Below, piece after piece: positions 24,082 to 33,097 of a stretch of 64,000 nucleotides of DNA. The number at the start of each line of letters is the position of its first letter. The first letter of the stretch is position 1. The stretch spans positions 1 to 64,000 of the forward strand of contig NZ_QUOK01000004.1 in the NCBI RefSeq assembly GCF_003390325.1, written 5' to 3'. The DNA is from Rhodohalobacter sp. SW132 (GTDB taxonomy: Bacteria; Bacteroidota; Rhodothermia; Balneolales; Balneolaceae). Position numbers and translations under genes: made by a program. The notes beneath the pieces are model-generated. The model saw nothing but the letters and a program-made list of their open reading frames with translations. It was not told the origin of the DNA and did not search any database.

Positions 24082-25521
24082 TTATCCGGTGGCGTTCAGA
24101 ACTCCTTTAAGCTCCTCTTTCGCTTTTGCAATCACAGAGTGAACATCACCCGAACCCGGCAGCACTTTGGCAGATCCATATTTGATTCCAACCTGTATTT
24201 TTTTTCCATCTGACAATTCCAGCGGATTACTGAATTTCTCGTGAATGCTATCAACCCAACGCTGATGCTCTTGTTCCGATTTACAGTACACCATGCTGGT
24301 AAAAACGTAATCACTGTTAAAACCGATGTATCCTCTGAAATCGTAGAGTGAGGGATTCAGATTTTTCACCATCGTTCGCTGAATGCGATTTAGTTCTTCA
24401 AGCCTGTATTTTGACCGAAGGGTTTGAAGGTTATCCAGGGTAATCATCCCAAACCATAACGAATGGTCTGATTTCCGGTCACCTGCCAGTTCACGATTCA
24501 GTGCTGCTTCCCAAATATCGGGAATAAAATTTCCATAGTTCTCTGTAAAAAGATCTTGATCAACCGGCAGTTTCCCAAGATTTACCTGGATAGCCAGAAC
24601 CGCCATCCGGACAAGATTAATCAACTGATGTTTTGTTGATTCTTTGAACGTTAGTGGATTTTTATCATACGCAATCACCACTCCGTGACGCCTGCCATTT
24701 ACAAGCATCGGAATTGCAAGTGTGGCACCATCGGTGTTAATCTCGTCCGTGGAAACTCGTTTTGGATTCTGATTAAAATGGATAGAAAATTGAGTCTCCC
24801 CTTTTTGCAATGCGTCATACGCCATAGATTTCTCTTCAAGAGAAAGGCCGGGAAGAAGCGCAGAACCCGCCGATCTCTCTGACTGCAGCACCGTAGTCCA
24901 GACTTCCATACCCCGCAACAATACAGAAACACCTCCATCCGGCAGAAGCTGCTGCATCTCCGTCACCATATTGTTCAGAATTTCTGCTTTATGCTGGCGC
25001 GGAGTAATTGAGGAGAGTGACTCTTCGTACTGTTCCCACATTTTCTCTGAGTTATACAGATCGGTCAGCTCCAGGTACGTGTTCAGAACATTTAAAATCG
25101 CACTTCGGTATGCAGAAATTGCCTGTTCGCTTGCTGAAGATTTTAGTGGTGTTTCTGTTTCCAAAACGGTAATCGCCACCGTTTCGCCATTATTTACGAA
25201 TGGAATAAGCATGAGGTGCTTTACCGGCATAAAATCGTAATAATGAGTGAGTTCCTCCTCCTCAATATCAAAACCAACTTTTAGCCGCACAGTTGATTCA
25301 AGATCCCGGTATGAATTTAGAAAATGCGCATCAAAACCGGTTCTGTCGCTGAACATTACATTTGGAAGTGTTGTTGAATTGGTTTCCAGAACGAACTGCT
25401 CTCTCGCCCGGTTCACCCAGTACAGGCAGGCTGTTTGCGACCCGGTGGATTCGCGCAACAGATGCACCAGGTCATCGATAATTTGTTTAAATTCTACAAG
25501 TGCTTTTTCTTCGCGTTTCAT
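24082..25521 (-). CDS. GAF-domain protein with a degenerate GGDEF-like C-terminus
   Basis: 479 residues, cytoplasmic. Two GAF-like regions are suggested: about 10-150 ('ESTGSQTACLYWVNRAREQF', 'HLMLIPFVNNGETVAITVLE') and about 175-320 ('TLAIPMLVNGRRHGVVIAYD'). The last 130 residues follow the GGDEF fold pattern ('LWFGMITLDNLQTLRSKY' and 'KKIQVGIKYGSAKVLPGSGD' followed by a helix IAKAKEEL). Where the GGDEF loop should be, the sequence is 'YIGFNSDYVFTS', so diguanylate cyclase activity is unlikely. A signal-sensing or nucleotide-binding role is inferred. It lies between pepF (23 bp gap) and deoB (19 bp gap), consistent with a pepF-GAF-deoB operon. Confidence 0.65.
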   Translation of the reverse strand: MKREEKALVEFKQIIDDLVHLLRESTGSQTACLYWVNRAREQFVLETNSTTLPNVMFSDRTGFDAHFLNSYRDLESTVRLKVGFDIEEEELTHYYDFMPVKHLMLIPFVNNGETVAITVLETETPLKSSASEQAISAYRSAILNVLNTYLELTDLYNSEKMWEQYEESLSSITPRQHKAEILNNMVTEMQQLLPDGGVSVLLRGMEVWTTVLQSERSAGSALLPGLSLEEKSMAYDALQKGETQFSIHFNQNPKRVSTDEINTDGATLAIPMLVNGRRHGVVIAYDKNPLTFKESTKHQLINLVRMAVLAIQVNLGKLPVDQDLFTENYGNFIPDIWEAALNRELAGDRKSDHSLWFGMITLDNLQTLRSKYRLEELNRIQRTMVKNLNPSLYDFRGYIGFNSDYVFTSMVYCKSEQEHQRWVDSIHEKFSNPLELSDGKKIQVGIKYGSAKVLPGSGDVHSVIAKAKEELKGVLNATG

Positions 25522-25543
25522 GATTGTGATATTACCTTAGTTT

Positions 25544-27346
25544 CTATATATCAATATCATCGGCCAATTTTTCAGCTTCATCAATCATTTTTTCAAAAAG
25601 CTTCAGACCCTGGTTCCAGAACGATTTATCCCGGATATCGATGCCGAGTCCAGACACCAGTTCATGCGGCCAGTCGGATCCACCCGCTTCGAGCAGTTTA
25701 ATGTAATTTTCTTCAAACCCATCCTGCCCTTCGCGATATGCGTTGTAGAGTGCCAGTACGAGCAGCTCACCGAATGCATACGCATACACATATCCAGGAG
25801 TGTGCAGAAAATGCGGAATATAACACCACCATAACTTGTACTCATCCGTAATTTCCACGGAATCGCCATAAAGATCCCGCTGCGTTTCAAGCCAGAGATT
25901 AGAAAATTGCTCGGTAGTCTGCTCACCATTTGTCCGCCGGGCAGTATGGATTTTGTCCTCAAAACGATTCATTGAGATCTGCCGGAATACGGTTGCAATC
26001 GTATCGTCAATTTTGCTTACCAAAAGCGCCAGTTTTTCCGCCGGATCATCCAGCTTATTCATCAGCCGGTTAAACACCAGCATTTCACCAAACACAGATG
26101 CCGTTTCAGCCGTAGTGAGTGGGGTTGATGACTGCAGTTCACCCTGCTTTCCGGACAGGTATTGATGTACTCCGTGCCCCAGTTCATGGGCCAGCGTCTG
26201 TACATCACGCAGCTGCCCGTCGTAATTCATAAACACATACGGATGCACAGTTGTTACCGTACTTGCGGAATATGCCCCGCCTCTTTTTCCCGGCTTAATG
26301 GCCGCGTCAATCCATTTTTTTTCAAAGAACTCGCCCGCGATTCGCTTCATTTCCGGGTGAAAATCGCCGTATGCTTCCAGTACATTAACTTTTGCTTCTT
26401 CCCAGCGGATCTGTTTACGGTTTTTGGCCAGTGGAGCGTAGCGGTCGTAATCGTAGAGCGTATCATAGCCCAGCAGTTTTTTCTTCAGCTTGTAATATCG
26501 CTGCACCAGGTGATAGTTGTCCGTCACGGCATCCACTAAACTATCTACAGTAGATTGATCTATTTCGTTGGCAAGGTTTCTTGATGATATCCAGCTTTCA
26601 TAACCGCGCAGTTTGTCGTTTGTGAATTTATCTGCAAGGATCGTATTGAAAATGTAGGTAAGCGAGCGGGAGTGATCCCTGAAAGTTGCAGTAAGCGATT
26701 GATGTGCTTTTTTTCTTAGATCCCGATCCGGGTTGTGCAGTTTGCTTAGTACTTGTTGTTCGGTAAGAGACTCTCCATCAAGTTCAAACCGGGCTGCACC
26801 AAGAGTTTCATCAAAGTACCTGTTCCAGGCAGAACGGGAAGTAACCGATTTGGCGCTCATCACTTTTTCAGCCTCTTCAGTGAGCGTATGATCTTTGTAT
26901 CGGCGGGAAGTGATCAGGTAGTGTTTCCAGCCGGACAGCAGATCTGATTGAATCATCTTATCCGCTTTTTCATCGTCCACTTTCAGCCATTCAACATCAA
27001 AAAACACAAGTTTCTGGCTGATTTCAGATCCAAGTTCCCTCGCCTCCTGAAGTAATTTTCCAAGTGCGGGGTCTTCGGTATTTGTAGACCAGATCAGCTG
27101 AGCGTATGAGCCGATTTTCCCTGCAAGCTCAATAATAGCCTCATATTCCTGCATGGCCGTTGCAAAACCTGAGGCTTCAAGACGGCTTACTTTTCCTTTA
27201 TAGGATTCGGAAAAACGATCGGCCAGCAATCTTAATTTCTCTTTATCCTGATGTAGTTTTTTATCGTCCGGTGAAGCGTACAGATCTGAAAGATCCCACA
27301 CGATTTCTTCAGCTCCGGTTTGCTCATTTTTTTGGGTAGTGCTCAT
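25544..27346 (-). CDS. pepF: oligoendopeptidase F (M3 family metallopeptidase)
   Basis: 600 residues from the ATG at 27346 (MSTTQKNEQTGAEEIVWDL); the frame is open 19 codons further up but homologues start near here. The zinc motif HEXXH is at about 385 ('QTLAHELGHGVHQYLSG') and the third ligand Glu follows in 'LTTAETASVFGEMLVFNRLM'. The rest matches M3B oligopeptidases, including 'HPYVFMNYDGQLRDV' and the late 'TPGYVYAYAFGELLVLALY'. It cleaves short peptides in the cytoplasm during protein turnover. It is the first gene of the probable pepF-GAF-deoB unit and is divergent from the Kgd-type gene, sharing a 160-bp intergenic region with it. Confidence 0.95.
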   Translation of the reverse strand: MSTTQKNEQTGAEEIVWDLSDLYASPDDKKLHQDKEKLRLLADRFSESYKGKVSRLEASGFATAMQEYEAIIELAGKIGSYAQLIWSTNTEDPALGKLLQEARELGSEISQKLVFFDVEWLKVDDEKADKMIQSDLLSGWKHYLITSRRYKDHTLTEEAEKVMSAKSVTSRSAWNRYFDETLGAARFELDGESLTEQQVLSKLHNPDRDLRKKAHQSLTATFRDHSRSLTYIFNTILADKFTNDKLRGYESWISSRNLANEIDQSTVDSLVDAVTDNYHLVQRYYKLKKKLLGYDTLYDYDRYAPLAKNRKQIRWEEAKVNVLEAYGDFHPEMKRIAGEFFEKKWIDAAIKPGKRGGAYSASTVTTVHPYVFMNYDGQLRDVQTLAHELGHGVHQYLSGKQGELQSSTPLTTAETASVFGEMLVFNRLMNKLDDPAEKLALLVSKIDDTIATVFRQISMNRFEDKIHTARRTNGEQTTEQFSNLWLETQRDLYGDSVEITDEYKLWWCYIPHFLHTPGYVYAYAFGELLVLALYNAYREGQDGFEENYIKLLEAGGSDWPHELVSGLGIDIRDKSFWNQGLKLFEKMIDEAEKLADDIDI

Positions 27347-27475
27347 TTTTTTCAATGTAAAAATCTGTTTATAAATTTCGTGATCAATATAACCAATCAA
27401 CAAGAGGCTTTAAATCTAAGTTTGATAAAAGATTTTACCGTATCCGAATGGGCGAATTGAATCGTTTTTTTGTGA

Positions 27476-27481
27476 TATAAT
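27476..27481 (+). promoter_or_regulatory. candidate -10 element (TATAAT) of the Kgd-type gene
   Basis: A perfect TATAAT lies 25 bp before the GTG start. The nearest TTGAAT (27457-27462) is only 13 bp upstream, too close for a classical -35, so this is a weak call. Confidence 0.3.
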
Positions 27482-27505
27482 GGTTAATTTAACAACCGCT
27501 TTTTA

Positions 27506-30500
27506 GTGTTTCTGAAGGCTTTTCGGGAAATTTATCTACCCACCTCAGAACTTCACGGCCAAAGTTTTGTTACAGAACATACTGTTATTACCATAACCAA
27601 CATAGATTCAAATATTTTGAAATCCTTAGAAGCTGTTTTTGGACCTAATTCTGCACTGGTAGAAGAATTATATAACCAATATAAAGAAGACCCCGACAAG
27701 GTACCCGATCATTGGCGAACCTATTTTGATGAACTGAACGGAGACAGTGCTAAAGCCCCGGAAGTAAAAAAAGAAGAGCAAAAAAAAGCCCCGGAAAAAC
27801 CCCGGAAAGAAAAGCAAAAGAAAGAAAAACCGGATGAAGTTTCTATCCCTGAAGGGGCCGAACTTCATAAAATTAAAGGCGTGGCATCCAAGATTGTTGA
27901 AAACATGGATGACAGCCTGCAAGTGCCCACTGCCACATCACTTCGGGTACTGCCGATGAAGATGCTCACGGAAGATCGAGCAATCATCAACCGTCATCTG
28001 CTGCAGCATGGCGAACCCAAAGCTTCTTTCACCCACTTTATAGCGTGGGCTGTGATCCAGGCGCTGAAGGATTTCCCTTCACTGAATACGTATTACACAC
28101 GCAAAAACGGAACTCATTATAAAGTTGAACCAGGCCAGGTGAACCTGGGAATTGCGGTAGACCTGAAGTCCCGTGACGGTTCAAGAAATTTAGTTGTACC
28201 CAACATTAAGGGCGTTGATAAAATGAACTTTAAGGAGTTCCTCTATGCCTACGCTGTAGTGATCGATAAAGCGAGAAACGGCAATCTTGAGATTAAGGAT
28301 TTCCAGAATACGACAATTAGTGTTACCAATCCCGGCACCATTGGTACAGTCTCATCGGTACCCCGCCTGATGCAGAACCAGGGTGCCATTATCGCTACAG
28401 GCGCCATCAATTATCCGGCAGAATTTCAGTCGATGGCGCAGGATGTTCTCAACCAGCTTGGCGTTAGTAAAGTAATGTCGATTACCTGTACCTACGATCA
28501 CCGAATTATTCAGGGTGCTGAATCGGGTTCATTTCTACAAAAAATTCATCAGCTGTTAAATGGTGAAGAAACATTTTATGAGAAGATTTTCAAAGATCTG
28601 GATATCCCATACGAGCCTCTCCCGTTCGGGGAAGATCAGTACCAGGGACAGCTCAGTGGCGGATCAAACACGCTGGAGCACGATCGGCGGGCGATCGCCG
28701 TTTGGCGCCTGATCAATATGTACCGTATGCGGGGACATGTTCTGGCTGATCTCGATCCGCTCGAAGCGTCTCCGGGACACGGCCCCGAACTCGATCTTGA
28801 GTATTACGGCCTCACACTCTGGGATCTTGACCGCGAATTTTACTGTGGCGGTCTTGGAGGTTTCAAAACAGCCAAACTGCGCGATATCATCAAACTTCTG
28901 CGGGATACGTACTGTGGTAAAATCGGTGCGGAATATATGCACCTCCTTGATCTGGATGAGCGCAAGTGGCTCCGCAAGCAGATGGAATCCACAACCAATA
29001 CGCCCGATCTTTCAAAAGATGACAAAGAGAACATTCTGCATAAACTGAACCAGGCTATGGCCTTTGAACAGTTTTTGCATAAAAAGTACATCGGGCATAA
29101 ACGATTTTCGCTCGAAGGTGCTGAAACCATGATCCCCATGATGCATTTCCTCATGGAACGGGCGGGTGAAAATGATATCGAGAAGTTCTTCCTCGGAATG
29201 GCTCACCGCGGCCGTCTGAATATTCTTGTAAACATTCTGAATAAGCCTTACAGCAAAATCTTTGCTGATTTTGAAGGCAACATCGATCCAAGCACCATCC
29301 AGGGATCGGGCGACGTGAAGTATCACCTGGGTACAAAAGGCACATTCAAGACCGGTGATGGAAAAGAGATCGGACTCGAGCTTTTGCCGAATCCAAGTCA
29401 CCTCGAATCGGTAAATCCTGTTGTAGAGGGTGCAACCCGCGCACTCCAGGATATGAGCAAAGATGAAAAGCCATCGAAGAAAATTGCACCGATTCTAATT
29501 CACGGAGATGCCGCTTTTGCCGGTCAGGGTGTCGTGGCTGAAACATTGAACATGTCGCAGCTTCGCGGATATGAAACCGGCGGTACAATTCACATTATCA
29601 TTAACAACCAGATTGGTTTTACCACGCTGCCGAGTGATGCGCGATCTACCGAATACGCTTCGGATATCGCCAAAATGATTCTTGCCCCGATTTTTCACGT
29701 AAACGGGGATAATCCCGAATCTGCGGTTCACGCAGTTAAAATGGCTCTCGACTATCGCCAGAAGTTTGGCAAGGATGTAGTGATTGACCTGATCTGCTAC
29801 AGAAAACACGGCCATAACGAAGGTGATGAACCTGCGTTTACCCAACCGGGAATGTACGAAGAGATTGAAAATCACGAAGCAGTGCGTGATATCTATGTGA
29901 AAGAGCTCCTCAGAAAGGGGGAGTTCACCGAATCGGAAATGCAGGAAATTTTTGATGAGTTTGATGAGCTGCTGCAACAGGCATTTGAAGATGCCAAGAG
30001 CTCTCCAGCCCTGGAAGTTACCGAAAAGATGCTCGACCGATCAGAAACCGGTCAGAAAGAGTGGGATGAATATCCCGATACCACATATCCCGTGGATGAC
30101 CTGAAAGATATTGCCGTTCAGCTGAATACGGTACCGTCTGATTTTGATGCCAACCCAAAACTGTTGCGTCAGCTCGCAAAACGTGCCGATGCCGCTAAGA
30201 AAAACAAGAAGAAAATTGATTGGGGCTTTGCGGAGGCTCTTGCCTTTGGCTCACTTCTCAAAAAGGGAACCCCAATCCGAATAACAGGTCAGGATGTGGA
30301 ACGGGGTACCTTCAGCCACAGACATGTAGTTCTGCACGGTACAAAAACCCAGCAACGGTTTGTACCACTGAATCATCTCACTGAAGACCAGGCCCGGTTT
30401 TATCCCTATAACAGTCTGCTGAGTGAGTTTGCCGCGCTGGGATATGAATTTGGCTACAGTGCCAAAAATCCCGAAGCGCTCGTTATCTGGGAAGCTCAGT

Positions 30501-31240
30501 TTGGAGATTTTGTGAATGGAGCACAGGTTATTATCGATCAGTATATCTCATCCTCTGAGGCAAAATGGGGGCAACAATCGTCGCTTGTGATGACGCTTCC
30601 ACACGGTTATGAGGGGCAAGGTCCAGAGCACTCTTCTGCACGGCTCGAACGATTTTTGCAGCTGTGTGCCGAAGATAATATGCAGGTCGCAAATCTCACA
30701 AATCCGGCGCAATATTACCACGCTCTCCGCAAACAGGTGCTTCAAAGCAAGCGTAAACCGCTGGTTATTATGTCGCCCAAGAGCTTGCTTCGGCATCCAC
30801 AAGCGGTATGTAGTGTGGAGGAGCTGGCCAACGGTTCTTTCCAGCCGTTCATTGATGATGCCCGCGAAGACAAAGAAAATGTTGAGCGCCTGGTTATTTG
30901 CTCAGGCAAAGTGTACTACGATATCCTGAAAGAGATAGAAGAGGATAAAGGCTCGATTGCCGTTGCAAGACTCGAGCAGTTTTATCCATTTCCGAACAAA
31001 GATATCACCAGGGCGTTATCGGCGTATAAAAACGTCAAACAGGTCGTCTGGTGCCAAGAAGAGCCTAAAAATATGGGTGGCTGGTCGTTTGTTGCCCCTC
31101 GTATTCAGGCACTTCTCTCCTCTTCTCACGAACTGATTTACGCAGGACGCCATGCTTCGGCATCTCCTGCGGCGGGTCAGAAAAAAATTCACGAGGCTGA
31201 GCAGCTCAAACTGATTGAAAAAGCTCTCGGTAAATCTTAA
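27506..31240 (+). CDS. kgd: fused 2-oxoglutarate dehydrogenase E1 / dihydrolipoyl succinyltransferase (Kgd type)
   Basis: 1244 residues from a GTG; a TTG at 27617 is an alternative, and no ATG precedes the conserved 'FGPNSALVEELYNQYKEDP' segment. After a Lys/Glu/Pro-rich linker comes an E2 acyltransferase domain (about 110-360) without a lipoyl domain, with the active-site 'TYDHRIIQGAESGSFLQKIH' at about 330. The E1 domain (about 390-1240) holds 'FFLGMAHRGRLNILVNIL', the ThDP motif GDAAFAGQG at about 667 with NN about 30 later, and 'HGYEGQGPEHSSARLERFLQ'. This is the architecture of actinobacterial Kgd/OdhA, oxidising 2-oxoglutarate to succinyl-CoA in the TCA cycle. The missing lipoyl carrier must come from another E2. 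Monocistronic with a strong terminator. Confidence 0.93.
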   Translation: MFLKAFREIYLPTSELHGQSFVTEHTVITITNIDSNILKSLEAVFGPNSALVEELYNQYKEDPDKVPDHWRTYFDELNGDSAKAPEVKKEEQKKAPEKPRKEKQKKEKPDEVSIPEGAELHKIKGVASKIVENMDDSLQVPTATSLRVLPMKMLTEDRAIINRHLLQHGEPKASFTHFIAWAVIQALKDFPSLNTYYTRKNGTHYKVEPGQVNLGIAVDLKSRDGSRNLVVPNIKGVDKMNFKEFLYAYAVVIDKARNGNLEIKDFQNTTISVTNPGTIGTVSSVPRLMQNQGAIIATGAINYPAEFQSMAQDVLNQLGVSKVMSITCTYDHRIIQGAESGSFLQKIHQLLNGEETFYEKIFKDLDIPYEPLPFGEDQYQGQLSGGSNTLEHDRRAIAVWRLINMYRMRGHVLADLDPLEASPGHGPELDLEYYGLTLWDLDREFYCGGLGGFKTAKLRDIIKLLRDTYCGKIGAEYMHLLDLDERKWLRKQMESTTNTPDLSKDDKENILHKLNQAMAFEQFLHKKYIGHKRFSLEGAETMIPMMHFLMERAGENDIEKFFLGMAHRGRLNILVNILNKPYSKIFADFEGNIDPSTIQGSGDVKYHLGTKGTFKTGDGKEIGLELLPNPSHLESVNPVVEGATRALQDMSKDEKPSKKIAPILIHGDAAFAGQGVVAETLNMSQLRGYETGGTIHIIINNQIGFTTLPSDARSTEYASDIAKMILAPIFHVNGDNPESAVHAVKMALDYRQKFGKDVVIDLICYRKHGHNEGDEPAFTQPGMYEEIENHEAVRDIYVKELLRKGEFTESEMQEIFDEFDELLQQAFEDAKSSPALEVTEKMLDRSETGQKEWDEYPDTTYPVDDLKDIAVQLNTVPSDFDANPKLLRQLAKRADAAKKNKKKIDWGFAEALAFGSLLKKGTPIRITGQDVERGTFSHRHVVLHGTKTQQRFVPLNHLTEDQARFYPYNSLLSEFAALGYEFGYSAKNPEALVIWEAQFGDFVNGAQVIIDQYISSSEAKWGQQSSLVMTLPHGYEGQGPEHSSARLERFLQLCAEDNMQVANLTNPAQYYHALRKQVLQSKRKPLVIMSPKSLLRHPQAVCSVEELANGSFQPFIDDAREDKENVERLVICSGKVYYDILKEIEEDKGSIAVARLEQFYPFPNKDITRALSAYKNVKQVVWCQEEPKNMGGWSFVAPRIQALLSSSHELIYAGRHASASPAAGQKKIHEAEQLKLIEKALGKS

Positions 31241-31257
31241 CGACAAAACGATTTATA

Positions 31258-31300
31258 AAAAAAGCTGTGCCATCTTACCGGCACAGCTTTTTTATTTTTT
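31258..31300 (+). terminator. intrinsic terminator of the Kgd-type gene
   Basis: AAAGCTGTGCC (31261-31271) pairs with GGCACAGCTTT (31280-31290) and is followed by a T-rich tract. The A-run on the left makes it usable by the convergent folE2 transcript too. Confidence 0.9.
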
Positions 31301-31328
31301 ATCAAATGCGACTTTCGATTAGTTCTGA

Positions 31329-32228
31329 TCACCTCATCCCATTCGGCACACCTTTGCATATCCGGCTGACCGCATCGTGGCTGTGAAGGCTTTCAAGGTG
31401 GGCGCACCGAACCAAGAAATCGTAGATTCGATCCTCCTCAGAAAGTTTATCGTAAAGGAGCCTTGCCGCGTCTTCCACAAACTTTTGATACGCTCCATTC
31501 ATCTCTGCAAATGCCTGTTCATCTTCTCTTTTTACCATCACCTGTGTTTCGGTGTGAAGCGCATCCCTGCTGATTTCAACCAGTTCGTCGACAAAAATAT
31601 CATCCGAAAGCTCAACAGAGATCGATGCCACACTTCTCTGGCTGTGAGGTATAGCTGCTACATCGCGCTGTTCGCGTGCATGCTCTGCAAGTTCAAATGA
31701 ACAGGGGCATGCGCTGCTGTAGACAAAATCGAGATGCATGAACTTTCTGAAATTTCCATATTCATCCAGCTTTCCCTCGATGGACACATCGTAATACTGG
31801 TATCCTTCAAGTCCCGATCGTAAGCTCTTTTTGATCATCGGGTAGCTGTATGAAAGTTTCAGAAAAGCCGAACGGCTATCGAGGTCTCTTTGGTACGCCT
31901 CAAGAAGATCTTTTAATTTGCCCGGGTAGAACACCTCGTCTCTGAAATCATAGAAGGTTCGCATAATGCGGCTCATGTTAATTCCCTTTTTGCCGGCATC
32001 CAGACCAACGTAACCATCAACTGAGGTTTCCAGGGTCAACAGCTCACCACTCGGCGTGGGATATTTAAGCGGAAGTTTGAAGTTAGAAATTCCTACCTGC
32101 TGAATCGGCACATTGGCTCCTTCAATCAGAGAAGATGGTCCGTTTTGAAGATCTGGCAGGCTGGCTTTGTACTGATCGGTTACTGTGAACGTAGGGTCGT
32201 AGAATCGTTTTAACTGGGTGGTAATCAT
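31329..32228 (-). CDS. folE2: GTP cyclohydrolase I type IB
   Basis: 299 residues from the ATG at 32228 ([12 protein letters not shown]), chosen over the longer frame from 32300, which would overlap the upstream gene. Signatures of the FolE2 (COG1469) family are present: '[17 protein letters not shown]', '[20 protein letters not shown]', the catalytic/metal Cys in '[20 protein letters not shown]' at about 170, and '[13 protein letters not shown]'. It converts GTP to dihydroneopterin triphosphate, feeding folate, queuosine or tetrahydropterin synthesis, and works with metals other than zinc, which helps under zinc limitation. It follows the PTPS-family gene by 22 bp, so the first two pathway steps are co-transcribed. 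Confidence 0.94.
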   Translation of the reverse strand: MITTQLKRFYDPTFTVTDQYKASLPDLQNGPSSLIEGANVPIQQVGISNFKLPLKYPTPSGELLTLETSVDGYVGLDAGKKGINMSRIMRTFYDFRDEVFYPGKLKDLLEAYQRDLDSRSAFLKLSYSYPMIKKSLRSGLEGYQYYDVSIEGKLDEYGNFRKFMHLDFVYSSACPCSFELAEHAREQRDVAAIPHSQRSVASISVELSDDIFVDELVEISRDALHTETQVMVKREDEQAFAEMNGAYQKFVEDAARLLYDKLSEEDRIYDFLVRCAHLESLHSHDAVSRICKGVPNGMR

Positions 32229-32250
32229 ACTTCTGAGAGTTGTAGCACTT

Positions 32251-32682
32251 TTAAATGCGAGGGTTAGGACGATATTCTGCGATGTTTCTTTCCGTCTCAT
32301 ACAATTTTACGGAGTAGAGAAAAGAAGATCCGTAAGATTTCGCATTGATATCGTCTTCAAGTTCCTGGAAAAATGCTTTTACCAAATTCTCTGATGTTGG
32401 ATTGATCCCTTTTAAAAAAGAGACTTCCAGATTCAAATTTTTATGGTCACACTTATCCAATATTCGTTTTTGGATGATATTTTTTAATACACCGAGATCA
32501 ATTACATAACCTGTATCGGGATCTGCTTCACCCGCAACGGTTACCTCAAGCCGGTAGTTGTGGCCGTGCCAGTTTGGATTGTTGCATTTACCGAAAGTTT
32601 TGACATTCCATTCTTCCGTTTTATCGGGGTTATGCAGCCTGTGAGCCGCATTGAAATGGGATTTTCGCGTTACGTAGATCAA
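32251..32682 (-). CDS. 6-pyruvoyl-tetrahydropterin synthase / QueD family enzyme
   Basis: 143 residues. Zinc ligands His14, His39 and His41 and the catalytic Cys33 lie in '[11 protein letters not shown]' and '[20 protein letters not shown]', with the spacing of animal PTPS (19 residues from first His to Cys, then +6 and +8). '[10 protein letters not shown]' follows, then '[14 protein letters not shown]' and a C-terminal 'VKLYETERN'. The substrate is the dihydroneopterin triphosphate made by the adjacent FolE2. Products could be 6-pyruvoyl-tetrahydropterin (biopterin route) or 6-carboxytetrahydropterin (queuosine route); the CNNPN.HGHNY form resembles the former, but the family is hard to split by eye. 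Two strong hairpin terminators lie upstream. Confidence 0.88.
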   Translation of the reverse strand: MIYVTRKSHFNAAHRLHNPDKTEEWNVKTFGKCNNPNWHGHNYRLEVTVAGEADPDTGYVIDLGVLKNIIQKRILDKCDHKNLNLEVSFLKGINPTSENLVKAFFQELEDDINAKSYGSSFLYSVKLYETERNIAEYRPNPRI

Positions 32683-32766
32683 TGTTTGTGTATTTATTTC
32701 TGTATCGACTGATACAACGCAGACGAGCTGATGCGGGTTCCCTCTGATGTTAATTATTTATCGTTC

Positions 32767-32796
32767 CAAAAAAAAGTGCCGGTTCCCCGGCACTTT
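32767..32796 (-). terminator. intrinsic terminator 85 bp upstream of the pterin operon
   Basis: AAAGTGCCGG (32773-32782), loop TTCC, CCGGCACTTT (32787-32796). On the minus strand it is followed by a run of T. It is either a second terminator for the beta-helix gene, the end of a small RNA, or an attenuator in the leader of the PTPS-folE2 operon. Confidence 0.8.
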
Positions 32797-33007
32797 CCTT
32801 GTGATCAGCTCATCTCATGTTGAGAGATGAAGTTCATGCAGTAATTTCTTTTACTAAAATTATGATTTTAAATCACCTTAATATTGAGTCTGGATTAACT
32901 TCATGTTACCATCAAAAATATATAATAATGATAAGTTTACGATTTAGGAATCCATATATCTGAGGCCTTCCTTTTTTCGGTTGTTACCTGTAACGGGCCA
33001 ATTATTT
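32797..33007. other. gap between two minus-strand terminators, no ORF
   Basis: About 210 bp of AT-rich sequence bounded by strong terminators at both ends. It contains a small hairpin (CATCTC - ATGTT - GAGAGATG near 32813). It must hold the promoter of the PTPS-folE2 operon; a small RNA or leader RNA is possible. No known riboswitch motif was recognised. Confidence 0.4.
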
Positions 33008-33039
33008 ATAAAAAAGGCTCTGGTTTCCCAGAGCCTTTT
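33008..33039 (-). terminator. intrinsic terminator of the beta-helix surface-protein gene
   Basis: AAAGGCTCTGG (33013-33023) pairs with CCAGAGCCTTT (33028-33038), with T-runs on both sides. It lies about 60 bp after the stop of the 33098-34750 gene. Confidence 0.85.
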
Positions 33040-33097
33040 GGTGTTCAGCACACCAATCAGATTCACCGGACAGTGAACCTAATCGTGGTTTCTTTTT

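Noticed and set aside
32797-33007. A preQ1, THF or TPP riboswitch upstream of the pterin operon
   Set aside because: None of the conserved sequence or pairing elements of these aptamers could be recognised; only the terminator is supported.
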